64,000 bases of DNA from the NCBI GenBank assembly GCA_021234155.1, contig JAJEKV010000002.1:14733428-14797427 (forward strand). Reading direction: 5' to 3'. Origin of the DNA: Isoetes taiwanensis (taxonomy: Eukaryota > Streptophyta > Lycopodiopsida > Isoetales > Isoetaceae). How positions within the stretch are numbered: the stretch's first letter is position 1; each line of letters opens with the position of its first letter. Position numbers and translations under genes: made by a program. The notes under the pieces are model-generated. The model did no database searches and was not told the origin of the DNA. It saw only the letters and a list, made by a program, of their open reading frames with translations. Shown in pieces: positions 1 to 11,399 of this stretch.

Positions 1-1072
1 AGAACATGTAAATAGCTATAAGTATTTGGAGTGCGGAATTATGAGATGATTACAAGTGGAATTTGGCGGTTGACAAAAGGGTGAATGGTGGAAGAAAGGC
101 TTTATTTGCCATGCAAGCGAAGTGCAAAAAAAATCATATTAGAGTGGATCATGAGATTACATTTGTATAGAGGCTCGTGCAACCGTTTACTCTTCTGATT
201 TGCCAAGTGTGGGGGCGGGATTAGTGAGGAAGAAATGGAAGGACATTGAGACAATCTGAAGCGTTTCTTGATAGGTGAATTAGGGGTAAAGATACAAACT
301 CCATACTCCATGATCTTTGGCGAGAGACAAGCATGTTACCACTAGAGGGAGAAGCAATCTATCTGTTCTTCTCTACATTATGAGAATTAAAAATTACCCA
401 CGGGAAGGTTACAGTTCGGGCTATGTATGAGTCCACGGGAGGAGGGTGGTTTCATGAGAGAAGGAAATGGCTGCCGCGATGGAATATAGATATGATTGAT
501 CTACCAATACAACCCGAAAGCTATCGTGATCTAGTGAGAACAAAGGTCATTGATAAGATATGGGCAAATGCACGGGGTAAAATGGATATGTGCGGGGAAG
601 GATGTTAACCCTATGATTATTTATCTGACCTGGCCCGGTATCTTACGGATCCTTTGCCACTCGCTTGCTAGACATTTATTTGTAGGATGAGGGTTAGCTC
701 CCATCACTGCGGTCAGTGTGGGCGTTGGTAAAAAGTCCAAAGAGCATTACGGGCATGTCCTGTATGTGGTTCCACAGATGTTGAAGATGAATACCATTTT
801 CTTATTGCTTGTCCTGCATACGAAGCAGTAAGAGCACGATATCATCTTCATGAGGCCGATCTAAGTAGTGTTCACACAGTGTTGCAAATGCCCTCTGCAA
901 AACTAGCAGCATTTCTTCGTGATTTATTATGTGTGCGAGAAGCGCACTTAGAAAGACTAGATTTCTGATAACTCAAATTTGGAGTGTTCCTATGATTGTA
1001 AATATTTCGTCTCCTAGACCGCAGGGTCTATATGAGATAGTGAATACAATTTCATTTCATTTCATTTCATAT
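1..1072 (+). mobile_element. LINE retrotransposon, 3' part with ATTTC tail
   Basis: The window opens inside a non-LTR retrotransposon. Positions 20-220 read, with frameshifts, like the region after the reverse transcriptase of plant LINEs (a KYLGV motif, then a VDKRVNGGRKALFAMQ-like stretch and LLICQVWG). Positions 750-968 encode the C-terminal zinc-binding segment. About 65 bases after its stop, the conserved 3' end (CTCCTAGACCGCAGGGTCTA) leads into four copies of ATTTC near 1041-1062, which marks the element's 3' terminus. Several frameshifts and stops make it inactive. The 5' part lies outside the window. Confidence 0.75.
750..968 (+). pseudogene. LINE ORF2 C-terminal CCHC domain (fragment)
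   Basis: A 72-residue open stretch ends at TGA 966-968. It contains C-x2-C (codons at 756 and 765), then VEDEYHFLIACP, giving the C-x2-C...H-x4-C pattern that closes the ORF2 protein of many plant LINEs, where it is thought to bind nucleic acid during target-primed reverse transcription. The reading frame further upstream is broken, so this is a surviving piece of a dead ORF2 and not a gene. The same domain recurs in the LINE at 55.4-57.9 kb (near 57,435-57,490). Confidence 0.7.
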
Positions 1073-1408
1073 TTGCCCACATTTCAAAGGGGGGCAAAAG
1101 TGATTTTTGCAATATAAGGTTCTTTTTTGTCACATTTGGTTCATTCTCGACACTATTTTTGGATATCCTCTGTTCCATGTATACAAGCAAGGAGCATATA
1201 TCTGTTCCATCTTTCTGGGTTCATCATGGACACTATTTTTCTATCCTCGGTTGCAGTAAGCATTCGACTTCTTGCTACAGGCGGTACAACTAAATTTTTT
1301 GGGCGCAGACACACATGCCACAAATTTGTCCTCTATGATCTAGATTTTGTGAGTTTTGGGTCTCCAATCATGCTGAAGATGCCCTTAGAAACTTGGAGTA
1401 GTATCAGA
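1073..1408. other. Unassigned spacer
   Basis: This is the flank between the LINE tail and the LTR-like sequence. An open frame at 1127-1414 has no recognisable motif and I treat it as chance. I see no gene here. Confidence 0.4.
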
Positions 1409-2267
1409 GGGTGATTCCATGAGATTACGTGTCCGGAAGGCTATAACCACGCCATAGCAGATTCTAGCCTATCTGCAAAGTGTGCACAGGAGGGGCGGAT
1501 GGAGGAGTGGACTACCCTAACTATTGTTCTATGCCAGCCAACGCCATTGTCATGATTTCGTGGATATCCTAATCTTCAGTTGACCCCCTTGAGTTTGGAC
1601 CCAGGATAGAACCCTTATTTATGATGTATTTTCCACGTTATGTTGGTGTTATATTTTTGTTCATATTGATGATGTATGGGTCACCCTTCGTGGTGATGTA
1701 TTACTTTATGTATATTGATGCTGGTGCTAACATGTATATATGCTTCCACTACATAGAATGTCTCATAGAAGGCGTGGGATGAATGACACCTCCGTGCCCT
1801 TCACCGGAACACTTGGCCATCACAAGTGGTCCGAGTTGGAAGGAGGCCTTCCCTTGGTGATTGAGTTTCCATGGGAGGGAAATTTTTCATATTTATACGA
1901 TGGGAGCATCGTATAGGTTCGGGGAGCGTCGAAATGGTATCAGAGCCATGATCTTGGTAGACCAGATCATAACACTGGCCATGTCCTAATTAGCAGATTA
2001 GAAGTTTATGTGGGAAGAAATCCCCACGTATCTCACCCTTGACCTCCTACAACTCATTGAGCAAGATATGGTGGGGCCCTGCCCGACCAGTACAGAACTG
2101 AGATGGTTAGGAGGATCACTGTCTGTCAAGCGAAGGAGTGCCATGCCCAATCACACAAGTGGTCCGAGTTAGATGGAGGGCCTTCCCTTGGTGATTGAGT
2201 TGCCATGGGAGGGGAAATCCTCGTATTTGTACGATGAATGCATTATATAGGTTCAGGGAGCATCACA
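1409..2267 (+). mobile_element. Internally deleted LTR retroelement remnant
   Basis: Positions 1409-1933 match, by eye, the last ~530 bases of the LTR seen complete at 49,920-51,468 and at both ends of the 9.4-21.5 kb element (shared landmarks: GTGATTCC, the CCGGAAGGCTA block, 'gtgtgcacaggaggggcgga', 'caccctTCGTGGTG', the GGGAGCGTC end). A primer-binding site follows at once. After roughly 200 bases of internal sequence, positions 2155-2267 repeat the end of the LTR (GGTCCGAGTT ... GGGAGCATCACA). This is therefore an LTR, primer site, short interior and partial second LTR, left by deletion. There is no coding capacity. Confidence 0.65.
1935..1947 (+). promoter_or_regulatory. Retroelement primer-binding site (tRNA-iMet type)
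   Basis: TGGTATCAGAGCC lies 2 bases after the LTR end. This is the complement of the 3' end of plant initiator methionine tRNA, the usual minus-strand primer of Ty1/copia and many Ty3/gypsy elements. This copy is unmutated; the copy in the large element at 10,971 has changes. Confidence 0.8.
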
Positions 2268-3700
2268 CTTATACTCAAAATAATAGGGTTCACGTAGTAT
2301 AGAGATTTCCAATGTCTTGCATCTGCCGCTGATATAGCAATTGTTATTTATGGTTCAAGAGAGAGTGTCAAGCCAATTGAGTGGATTGGTAAACACTATG
2401 AGATATTGGGATGATCATCATACATAAGGTTAAACAGAAGCATCTTTCAAAGATGGAGATCTCAGATACATATTTAGACCCACTAAAGAAACTCCCATAA
2501 ATGCTAATGAGTCCCTCTCAATCTTGACAATTACAATAGTCTGTGACTTTTGACTATACATTATCTTTTTTATTATAAACTATCTTTTTGTTCTTTGCTC
2601 TTGCTTGTGTGTGTTTATCCTTTTTTTTCTTGTTCTAGGTACATTGTTTATATGCCCGTACAGAGGCTCGAGACCTCAAGGTATGTTCTCAACCCTCCCT
2701 TTGCTTGTGGTTTTACTCCAGGTTCAACTCTTGAAGAGTACGCATATCATATTATATGTCCATGTTGCATTATACATACTTGAGGTTCTAGATGCGTGCT
2801 TCATTTGCTACGCCATCAGCAGTCACCATGAACTTTTTTGTACACACTTATTGTGATTATTGATTGTCTAGTATGATCATCACTGCAAAGGTTTTTCTCT
2901 TAAAGACCTTTTGAGGCTGAGATTTTTTAGACCTAGTAGTAAAGGTCATACTAGTCTATTGGTCTTCATTCAATTCTTAGGCATTTGATTTGATTTGAAT
3001 TGATTGACTATGTATTCTTCACAAAATCTATGTTTTTTTGGACCATGCACTATATCGCTAACAAGGTATTGGCGGTTTATTGGACCATGCACTATATTGC
3101 TAACAAGGTATTGGCTTTCACCATGTATTTGTACAAAATTGTGTACAAATTCGGTGCATACTGAAATATAGGGCCAACCATGCAATATCTATTTTTTTTC
3201 TTAGAAAACTTAGGTATTTAGACGTTTGGTATATTGAATTTATGGAACCAAAAGGGGTGGCTCAGATTGCTTGATTCCCAGCATATTATAAGTTATTTCC
3301 TGACCATACAGCAGGATTTAGCCTTAAAGAACCTTGGCGTAATTACAACCCTAACGTAATTACAATACATGCAGGCAGTTGACTAAATGAAACTAACTAA
3401 CAAGATTGGTAGATGCATTCAACTTTGATCCAACCCCCCTTCTTTCACCCACCTGGCAATACAATTTAAATTGTGCAACATATGACATATTCAAACCATA
3501 AATCTTTGAAGCCACACCAGTTTTGAGAGTGCAAATTGCATTTGGTTCGTAAACAACCGTGAGACAAAAAGAACACCACAAAAACCACTGCCCTGCTACA
3601 AAGAGCAATCTCCGGAATGGAACTTGGGGTTCAAAAATGAACAGAATCTAAAATAAATGACAAAAACGACAAAAAGTTAGACGACCCAACTTCCATTTTG
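2268..3700. other. Unassigned AT-rich sequence
   Basis: I see no supported gene. A stretch at 2300-2400 (reading IAIVIYGSRESVKPIEWIGKH in one frame before a stop) could be a scrap of coding sequence but I cannot place it. A short tandem duplication lies at 3039-3114. Confidence 0.4.
3039..3114. repeat. Tandem duplication, 42-bp period
   Basis: The 34-base segment starting TGGACCATGCACTATAT occurs at 3039-3072 and again at 3081-3114 with one difference (C/T), separated by eight bases. It is a simple local duplication with no coding role visible. Confidence 0.75.
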
Positions 3701-3797
3701 TTGGGGAATGGCATAGGGTCCCCCCTTTTCGGTTTAAAAGGGACCCCCTCCCGACTAACGCCCGGTCGAGGGCTTCAATCCCTATGGCATTCCCCAA
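3701..3797. mobile_element. 97-bp foldback element with 18-bp inverted ends
   Basis: TTGGGGAATGGCATAGGG (3701-3718) and CCCTATGGCATTCCCCAA (3780-3797) are inverted copies with a single mismatch. The inner part is G/C-rich and partly self-complementary (GGGTCCCCCC facing GGGACCCCC). The whole segment would fold into one long hairpin. This is typical of a small foldback/MITE element; I see no clear target-site duplication. Confidence 0.6.
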
Positions 3798-4005
3798 TAC
3801 ATCTTGTTTCACCTTACAAGCTAGGCTAGCAGCATCAGTTTTAGATATGTCATGGCAATACCTGTATTGAGCCATTGGAAGCACATCTTTTAATCCATGG
3901 GCAATGGTGTTTTATGATTTTTTGGAACACGAGGTTTTGATCCAGAAGCCCATGAAGTTGTGAAACGATTTTGGAACCCGAGGTCCTCCATAAGTAAGGT
4001 TCAAT

Positions 4006-4080
4006 AGACCCAACAGTTATGTTTGTGTTGTCTAGACCCAACAGTTATGCTTGTGTTGTCTAGACCCAATAATTGTGATT
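4006..4080. repeat. 28-bp tandem repeat, about 2.7 copies
   Basis: Units start at 4006, 4034 and 4062 with AGACCCAACAGTTATG(T/C)TTG. The third copy is diverged and incomplete. It sits just upstream of the tRNA-like SINE head. Confidence 0.7.
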
Positions 4081-4148
4081 CTTTTCTTTACTTTATTCAA
4101 TATTTAAATATTTAATTTAAAAAATATTAATATTATTACAGGAAACGA

Positions 4149-4230
4149 GAGAGCTTGGTAGCTCAACGGTAGAGCCCTGCTTGCAGGAGATCTGAGGTTC
4201 AAGTCCCCAGCCCCCCATCCTAACAGCCTA
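4149..4230 (+). mobile_element. tRNA-derived SINE head
   Basis: The sequence has an A-box-like segment (GGTAGCTCAACGGTAGAG, from about 4156) and a perfect B box (GGTTCAAGTCC, about 4196-4206) at tRNA-like spacing. The anticodon arm and acceptor ends do not pair as in a functional tRNA. This suits the 5' end of a tRNA-derived SINE with an internal RNA polymerase III promoter. The body may extend to about 4500, where the small open frame at 4259-4465 lies; its 3' end is not defined. Confidence 0.55.
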
Positions 4231-4618
4231 CAATTTTTTTAATACTCTAAATACGCATGTGACGTCACTAGAAAAAACAAAGCTGCGGATGAATGCGTGG
4301 AAAACCTTTGTTGCCATGGCAGATCGGAAGCAAAAGAATAGGCCGGAACTTTTTTATGCTCATCAGACCAACAGACCGGATTCGAAAACCGGACGGAAAC
4401 GATCTAGCCCAAAGGGTAGGCCGGATTTAGAGACCAGACGATCCCCCTTTAGGGTTCCTAACTAGGGATCTCAAGTCTTATATTGTGTTTTGGCAGAATA
4501 TTCCCATCTAAATAGAATCGCATTTATATGCATGCATGGATAAATCAAGTTTTGTTTTTTAGCACAAGGAGTTTCTTCTTTCGCAAACCATTTGGATGAT
4601 TTTCTAAATGTGTGGATC

Positions 4619-4664
4619 TTTTCCGTGGACGATAAAATCATATTCTATTCTATTCTATTCTTTT
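4619..4664 (+). mobile_element. LINE 3' terminal scrap with ATTCT tail
   Basis: CCGTGGACGATAAAATCATA followed by about four ATTCT units is the same as the terminal bases of the LINE ending at 25,137 and close to that at 59,232. Only the last ~45 bases of the element are present, as expected of extreme 5' truncation during insertion. Confidence 0.7.
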
Positions 4665-7600
4665 ACACTACATGTTGCTAGAACAAAAAGCATAGATCCG
4701 ATGATTTATTGCTGTGATGAATGTTATTCACGTGTAAATGAAGAATAACAACGGGGATTGCATCTTCGAGTCTTTAATTTCAAGTGTCAAAGGAATGCTA
4801 GAGGATGCGACTGGCTAAAGCAAGGTATCTTACTCATTTTGAAGTTTTTGTATGTGAGATAATGTTGTGGTTAATCATTACTTCGAATCCTTTGTGCTTA
4901 ATGGGTCGTCCATGTTCAAATTGGTTGGCTTGAAACCTAGGAAAAAGTTAAAATTGCACTGGTTCGGTATAGCATGGGTCTGCAGATTGACTTCTTGCAT
5001 TACATACTTGTCTCGTGTCATTTGGTTTACAGCTCCTTTCAATGACCACATGTTAATGCTTATTGAGTGCAAATAGCTTCAGGTGGCATTTGCAGCCCAA
5101 TCTAGAGAGCAAAGACAAACAATGTTACCCTGGTCTCTGATTATCAAACATATGACAAATTATACATTTACTAATGCATATTCTGTTTTAGGCCTCGTTT
5201 CTGATTACAAACATATGGCGTTCCTGGCACATATACCAACACCCTCCCTTTTTAATCAAGAAGATGGCAAATTATGCATTTACTCATGCATATTCTATTT
5301 TGGTATGGTGCATTTGTAGACAGATAATCAAAGATCTTTTAAATCTTCTTGCAATTGAAGGTCTAGATTAAGATGTACAAGTTCTTAAACACCAATTTTC
5401 TTAAACATTAGGATGTAGAGTGGGGCTTGAAGGCTAAGGTGACGAGGAGGGCCTCTTTCTTGGTTTCTAAAGGAAGTTTATCGTTCATTTTGATGATCAT
5501 TTCTCCAATAGATCCTCCTCCTTCTCCTCTTCCCGTGAAATTTTGTTAATTTAAAGTTTACCACATTCGAAGGGATTCAAGAGTGATGTGTACTTCTATT
5601 CAGATGAAAATGGGTGTGCTTGATGAGGAACAAGGCGTTTGGCTAAATTTGTGATAAGATACTTGTTGCCCTCTTGAAATTTTTACTTACGCAGAAGGAC
5701 GTGCCCTCTTGAAAATTTTCCTTACGTAGAAGGAACAGGGTAATGGAATTGAAGGTTAGTATCACTTTCTCTTTGGTCATGGTTTTTATTTAGACATTTT
5801 TTCTTTCTTAAAAATTCTTGCACGGATCAATGGTGCGCAAAGTCCATTGTCTGCACTATTTTATGGCAAATTAACGGCAGGAACCAACGATTCTGTTTTC
5901 CACGGTGTAACCACCTGAGCGGCATGCCTCACAGTGTAGCTTTCCAACTTGAACAGCCCAACAGGGGAAATGGAAGTACATAATTTAATGCGGTTTCATT
6001 TTGTGGTATTGCAATTGCGCATGTTTGCAACTGCTATTTGCTTAAATTTTTGTGCATAGCCATCTCCTCTCCTGTTATCGTAAATTCTGAGGCAATTAAA
6101 TGAGTTCTTTCATATATTAGATATGAAAGCAAGACAAGTAACTAGTTATGTTTGTCACTTATTTGTTGTCTACATGTGAATCAAAATTTCATCTTCTTAA
6201 ACTTTTTGACATTATTCAACATACCTCACTAGTGGTAAAACTTTTTCCAGTGTCCATTATTGCAAAAACTCTACAACTATGGAATCATTGTCTAATCATT
6301 AGATCTGTGATAGCAATATGGAGAGAGTGAGATTTATACATGGCATTAATGCGATAAATAGAGAATTGTAAGCAAGAAAAAAGAATCATATAGCTATTGC
6401 ATACGAACATCTATAGCCAGTAGAAGGAGAATAAACACGAGTAGTTTTTTTAAGGGCATCAAACAAAGAGTAGTTATTATAGGGGCATCGAGTAAAATGA
6501 ATATGTACAAGTTGTCGAGATTAGGAAATGAGATCTGGAGGTGAATAGGAGTTTTGAATGGTGATGGAATCTATGTTTTTAAATTCAGTAAGTTAATGAA
6601 GAATTATTCCTGCAAGGAGCAAGGCTTATTAACTATGCAATGAAAATTAGTAGTTATGAGTTAATTTCGTAAGTAAAACCCATCTAATCTATTTGTATGT
6701 GAAGAAAATTTCGTATGTCCCTATTTAATTGAGAAGTAGGCAGACGCACATAAACTTTTTTATAATTAAACCACATGACAACTTCCATTGATTATGCCCT
6801 AGAGGTTGATAAATTTGCAAGACTATTAAGGGTGAATGGAAGTTGAAGTGAAAACAAATGCGTATCCTCTGGCTAAGCGACATGATTGCAATATGAAGGG
6901 TAGAGATGTGGTCCATAGTTGATTATAAAGAAGTTGAAGCTATTGAATTTTTTTGCAGTGATAAGTAATAGTCTTGAAAGTCTAGTATGGTATCTATTTT
7001 CGTATGAAATGTTTAAGGGGTTTAGCCAATGTACGCCCCTCAAAGCAAATATCTCAGTGATACAACGAATGTATATTCGTGATTTTTACAAGGAGGATAA
7101 AAAGAGGCAGGGATATGCAAATTATTTTGTCGATAATTTAATTCCAATATAATACATTTGTTCAATGAGATTAGGTCCCTTTTTTTTTTTTTTTGGGGTG
7201 GATTTTTTCCCAAATACATTCTCGTTCTTCAAAGGCATTTGAAGAGTATCCTTATCGCATTTCTTGCCCCCCTTATATGTCACTTCTTTCTCTTTCAGAG
7301 CTTAAAATATGAGAGCACTTCCAACATCAACCCTGAAGAGCACGACTAAAAGATAAACATGGCAGCTTGATAAGCCCCTGTTCTCAAACGAAAAGAAAGA
7401 ACAATAGTAACCAAAAGGCAATAAACAAGATATGAAAACTACCAACAAATTTACACAATTCAAGCTTTAATCACAAAAATGAATCAATTACAAATATCTA
7501 AAATTATTATATGGAAAATGAACTAGACATGTTTCTTAAAGTGCTACACTACCTATTGGTTACTTGGAGATTCTCTTAGCATGTGAGACATGCTAGAACC

Positions 7601-7927
7601 CCTCCACATAGATAGATAGATGCCAGATAAGGCATCTCTTCATATGGAAAAGACGGAGTTGTGCCCGACGGCAATCCACCAATAAGTACATATAACTAAA
7701 CAGGTAGAAGGTCTTATCTTGATCTAAACGCAATAAACAAGAATTTCCTACTTATATCTTAGTGTTTCTAGAGAAAAAGGTGATGGGACCGAGGATCCAG
7801 GATCTTCTCTAAAATAAGAGATTACTAGAAAGGCTAACAAATGAGATGCAATAAGGCTAGGGTTCCACTTCCGTCCGCTCTTATCCTAAGTCCTCTAAGG
7901 ACTAGGTCAAATGGCTTGAAGACTATG
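4665..7927. other. Long noncoding AT-rich stretch
   Basis: All open frames here are short (60-80 codons) and lack recognisable motifs, consistent codon usage or splice structure. A short direct duplication (GTGCCCTCTTGAAAATTTT, near 5665-5725) and a T-run at 7181-7194 are the only structures I noticed. No gene is supported. Confidence 0.45.
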
Positions 7928-8147
7928 CCCGGGGGATGCACTTATACATAAAGGGGGTATGGCATCTGCGTTCGGAGGGGTAAACCCCCTTGTATACACA
8001 TTTTTAAAAGACAATTTGACCCCTATGCTCTAGATCAGTGCCTAAAAACACCCTTAACCCCTAAGTATACGTAGGCAAATGGTCCAAAAACCAAACCTCC
8101 GTTGAACTCTCATGGGTTATACGCCAATGAAAGGTGAATCCCCCGGG
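7928..8147. mobile_element. MITE with CCCGGGGGAT terminal repeats (copy 1)
   Basis: It starts CCCGGGGGATGCACTTATACAT and ends GGTGAATCCCCCGGG, so the ends are inverted repeats of about 15 bases. The interior is rich in runs of CCCC and TTTAAAA-like stretches, as in the second copy at 44,485-44,732, whose ends are nearly the same. The flanking 8-mers (agactatg / agaccacg) are only partly alike, so the target duplication is decayed or absent. Confidence 0.55.
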
Positions 8148-9436
8148 AGACCACGTCATTTATGGCACAAGCACAACCCATAGTGCTGCCCCACAATTAT
8201 GGACTTGAACCCATAGTAATGTCGTGAACCTACGCAAAACAAGAAAAAACTACTAGAAAATATGCGAGAAAGATAAACAATACGTTGAAAAACTTGATAT
8301 ACTGGATACAATATAGCAGACTACAGGAACTAGTGTTAGAAGACTCAAGATTGACGTTGAAGTGGACTGGCAACACGTACAGATCATGTCATCTCACACT
8401 TTCTGCATCTATCTGCTCATCTCAATTTGGAGGCAGTGGGCACCGGTGAGAATAGATGCAATGAGTCTGTGTTTCTTTAGAGATAAACCTTTGTGGATCC
8501 TGCTTAAACGTAGGATGGATCTGGCTTTTCTAGTATTTGGATTTATCAATTCTATAGCCTTAGCATCCCAATTCAAGGAAGCATGCATCGAGATTCTATT
8601 TGAGGTGGTTGTGACCCCCTCGATTTATATTTGTACGCACTTCTGCTCCTGCATGAAAGCCAATTGACTCACTTCTCCTTTTAGCAGGCTTTGAGGTGTT
8701 GTGTACCTATGGCCATGGTATAGGCGAGGTTTGGAAGGCGGGAGTTGCCCATACATGATTCAACATGATTCAAGCCTCATCATTGTAGATGTGACATGTT
8801 GGTTGGTAGTGCATTGAAAAAGTGAATTCCTATTTTCACCCCTTTTCTATGACTACATTGCCACTGATGTAAGGGACTACGCTGTTGTCTCAAAGAGAAA
8901 AGTGATTTATTCTAGATGTTCTAGCAGGTGCAATTTGGCAAATATTTAAAGCAAATACAACTCAGTTGTAAGACAAACAAAATTTTTAAACATTTCTACT
9001 CCTGCTTCAACTTTTATGCATTCTAACTGAAAGTAACTATCACAAGTTGTCAATTTTATTAACTGTCATGAGTCTACAAGCTAGATACAAGAAAGTGCAA
9101 GTGAACTACAGATATAAACTGGACAATGTACTATAACAAGGTAATATGTACAATGGTCCAAAGGGAAAATCAAGAACACATGAACACGAAGGCTCGAGAC
9201 CATCCATGAGGTCAAGAGCAAGAACATAAGAATATGTGCAAGAGGAAGGCAGCAAGCACATGAGCAAAGCATAAGTTCGACACAAGAGAAGCTCATGCAT
9301 AACTGGTGTTGAATCATAATGGTTTTGTCATCCTCAAACATCTCTCTATATAGTGCCCTATTATATGAACTCCAATAGTTTATTGCCGTCACCTAGTATA
9401 GGTGTATCGCCATTGGCGGGCATCTGCGAATATTCT
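8148..9436. other. Unassigned sequence before the LTR element
   Basis: An open frame of 101 codons at 8362-8667 has no identifiable motif and I do not call it a gene. The last 370 bases contain a dispersed repeat (9061-9240) that occurs again at 23,304. Confidence 0.4.
9061..9240. repeat. Dispersed repeat, copy A
   Basis: About 175 bases from 'gctagatacaagaaagtgca' to 'gtcaagagcaagaacataag' recur in the same orientation at 23,304-23,477 with scattered differences. The two copies flank the large LTR retroelement and the tandem duplication. Read on the minus strand it resembles the R/U5 part of another LTR family, but that is a guess. Confidence 0.65.
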
Positions 9437-10967
9437 TGTGACATTCCGCGTTATTTTATCGGTATACATATAAATACATTGACCGTCCCTTGTACATACA
9501 TATGGCGATCATAGGGTATAGCTAACCTAGTGGGTTAACCCAAATGGATTAACTTAGCTATGCTAAATTAACATTAACCTAATTAATGGAGCTAATTAGC
9601 TAATTATTAATGCCATGTGGCATGATTTGATTGGCCAAGGGAGGGTTTTGCTAGTTTAGTCTATCCTAGGTTAATCCTTGACACGAGTCAACCCGGGAGC
9701 TCTTCAACCCGGGCGCTTCCCAAAACCCTGACAAGCGATATGGATCATCCTCAAGACAACGGCTCGGTCGATTTAACGGTTAGTCCAGGTAGGATTAAGT
9801 GTGATTAGTAGGATAAGCCTCGGGGCATCTCGTGTGTGAGGGGGTTCTGTTTTTCTCTGTGATTTAGCAATAGAGACTAACCCTTGTTTGAAAGGTAAGG
9901 CGTTCTTCTTTACGATTCTATACTTGCTCTGAAATGATGGATTGATGGTTCTTTGCATAGTATTACTCTGGAAATGGGGGAATTACGGGTGAGAGACCTA
10001 CGAGCTTCTATATCATAGTATGTTTCTAGTTAAGCGCCCTATAAATCCCATTAGTTGCGGCACATGCACAAGATCCCAGAAATATTGGAATCTATGGCGT
10101 TATTGAAGCACCAGATAAAGGCCGTAGTGATGAAGTGTGGGGTGGGGTCTGCGCTGAGCATAAAGGCTACTGGGGACTCCTTTAGTGAGCTAGGCCTAAT
10201 GGTCGATCACGTGGAGGGCGGGTATGGGTGGACACTCCCACGGGTGCAGGAGGTGTGACCAGATGGGGCATCTTGTACTTTGGCGATAAAATTGGGGGAG
10301 TAAGTGTCAGTGCGGAAGGAGATCTTTGAGGGATCTCCTCCTCTAGCTCACCCATGGATTCCTGCGACTGCAGGAGGGACACTTCCCGACCTGCCTCATC
10401 GGACTAGGGAGATGCAACACTGGAGTAGCCTCACGGGCCTCCCCCTTTGAGCCCTCGTCTGCGGGGAAGGCTACAGTGGCGCCATAGCTTGGTCAGCTCA
10501 TACTGCAAAGTGTGCACGGGGGAGGCGGATGGAGTGGACAACCCCAGCCCTTCTATGCTAGCCCGCCATGTTATACTTGGTCTACGTCTCTTGAGACCCG
10601 GTAGTGAGTCTATCCTCATTGGAGTTTGAGCCAGGGTTAGAACACGGGTTTTGGGGTGTTTTCCTTAGCAGTAGATGTATCCTCTATGTTATCAGTATTG
10701 GGATGGAGGTGCCACCCTTCGTGGTGGTTATTTATGATGTGATTATGCTGTATGCTAACCTTGTATTCACGCTTCTGCTATCTAGGAGATCCATTGAAGG
10801 CATGGACCCGAATGACACCTCCGTGTCCTTCCCTCGAACATCCATCATATGGATGGCCGAGGTAAGGCAGAGAAACCCTGCTCATGGTGAGATGTTGCCA
10901 TGGGAGGGGAAAGTCCACTGTATGTATCTGGTAGGGAGGCGCCATATATATTACGGGGGCGTCCGCG
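9437..10967 (+). repeat. Left LTR of Ty3/gypsy element
   Basis: It begins TGTGACATTCCGCG and ends near GGGGGCGTCCGCG. The right LTR begins TGTGGCGTTCCGCG and ends GGGAGCGTCACA, so the expected TG...CA ends survive on the right copy and are mutated on the left. Shared landmarks include 'gggtatagctaacctagtgg', the AATTA-rich block, 'gtgtgcac', and 'ccacccttcgtggt'. It will carry the element's promoter and polyadenylation signals, not individually mapped here. Confidence 0.8.
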
Positions 10968-10969
10968 GT

Positions 10970-10986
10970 GGTATATCGAGCATGGT
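10970..10986 (+). promoter_or_regulatory. Mutated primer-binding site
   Basis: TGGTATATCGAGCATGG follows the left LTR by about two bases. It corresponds to TGGTATCAGAGCCATGG in the related remnant at 1935, with small changes. It is the site where initiator-Met tRNA would prime reverse transcription. Confidence 0.65.
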
Positions 10987-11399
10987 TTTGGGAAACCAAA
11001 GTCTTTGCTTGGCCACATACTAATGCGTTAGATCGTTAGTTAGTGAGGATAAGTTTTGGGAGTAGCCTTAGTTTCTTGGTAGTGTGGTAAATGATGTCTT
11101 AGTAATTTAGTCCGATTCATGTGTAAATCCTAGTTTTTTTTTGGTAAAAGTGGAAAATGCGCGGTATGAAACCCTAATCGGTAGGCCCTAATTTTTTTAC
11201 AGGGGTTCCCTAAGCGCCGCGTGGCGAGTCGGGGTAATAGCTTCCATGAGACCTAAAAAAAAATGGTGAAACCTTAATCGGCGGGGGGGGTACACAGCTG
11301 GTTTTCTAGTGCACATGGGCGGAAGTGTGATAGGGCACGCGCTGAGACCTAAAAGCAGCCCAATTCCGCCTATTTGAAATTTAGTTTCATATCTTTTCA

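Noticed and set aside
4149-4230. Functional tRNA gene
   Set aside because: A and B boxes are good, but the acceptor and anticodon stems do not pair, so I call it a SINE head.
8362-8667. 101-codon open frame as a gene
   Set aside because: There is no motif, no splice context and no related sequence in the window.
10604-11023. 139-codon frame within the left LTR
   Set aside because: It is LTR sequence; the related LTRs at 21 kb and 51 kb do not keep the same frame.
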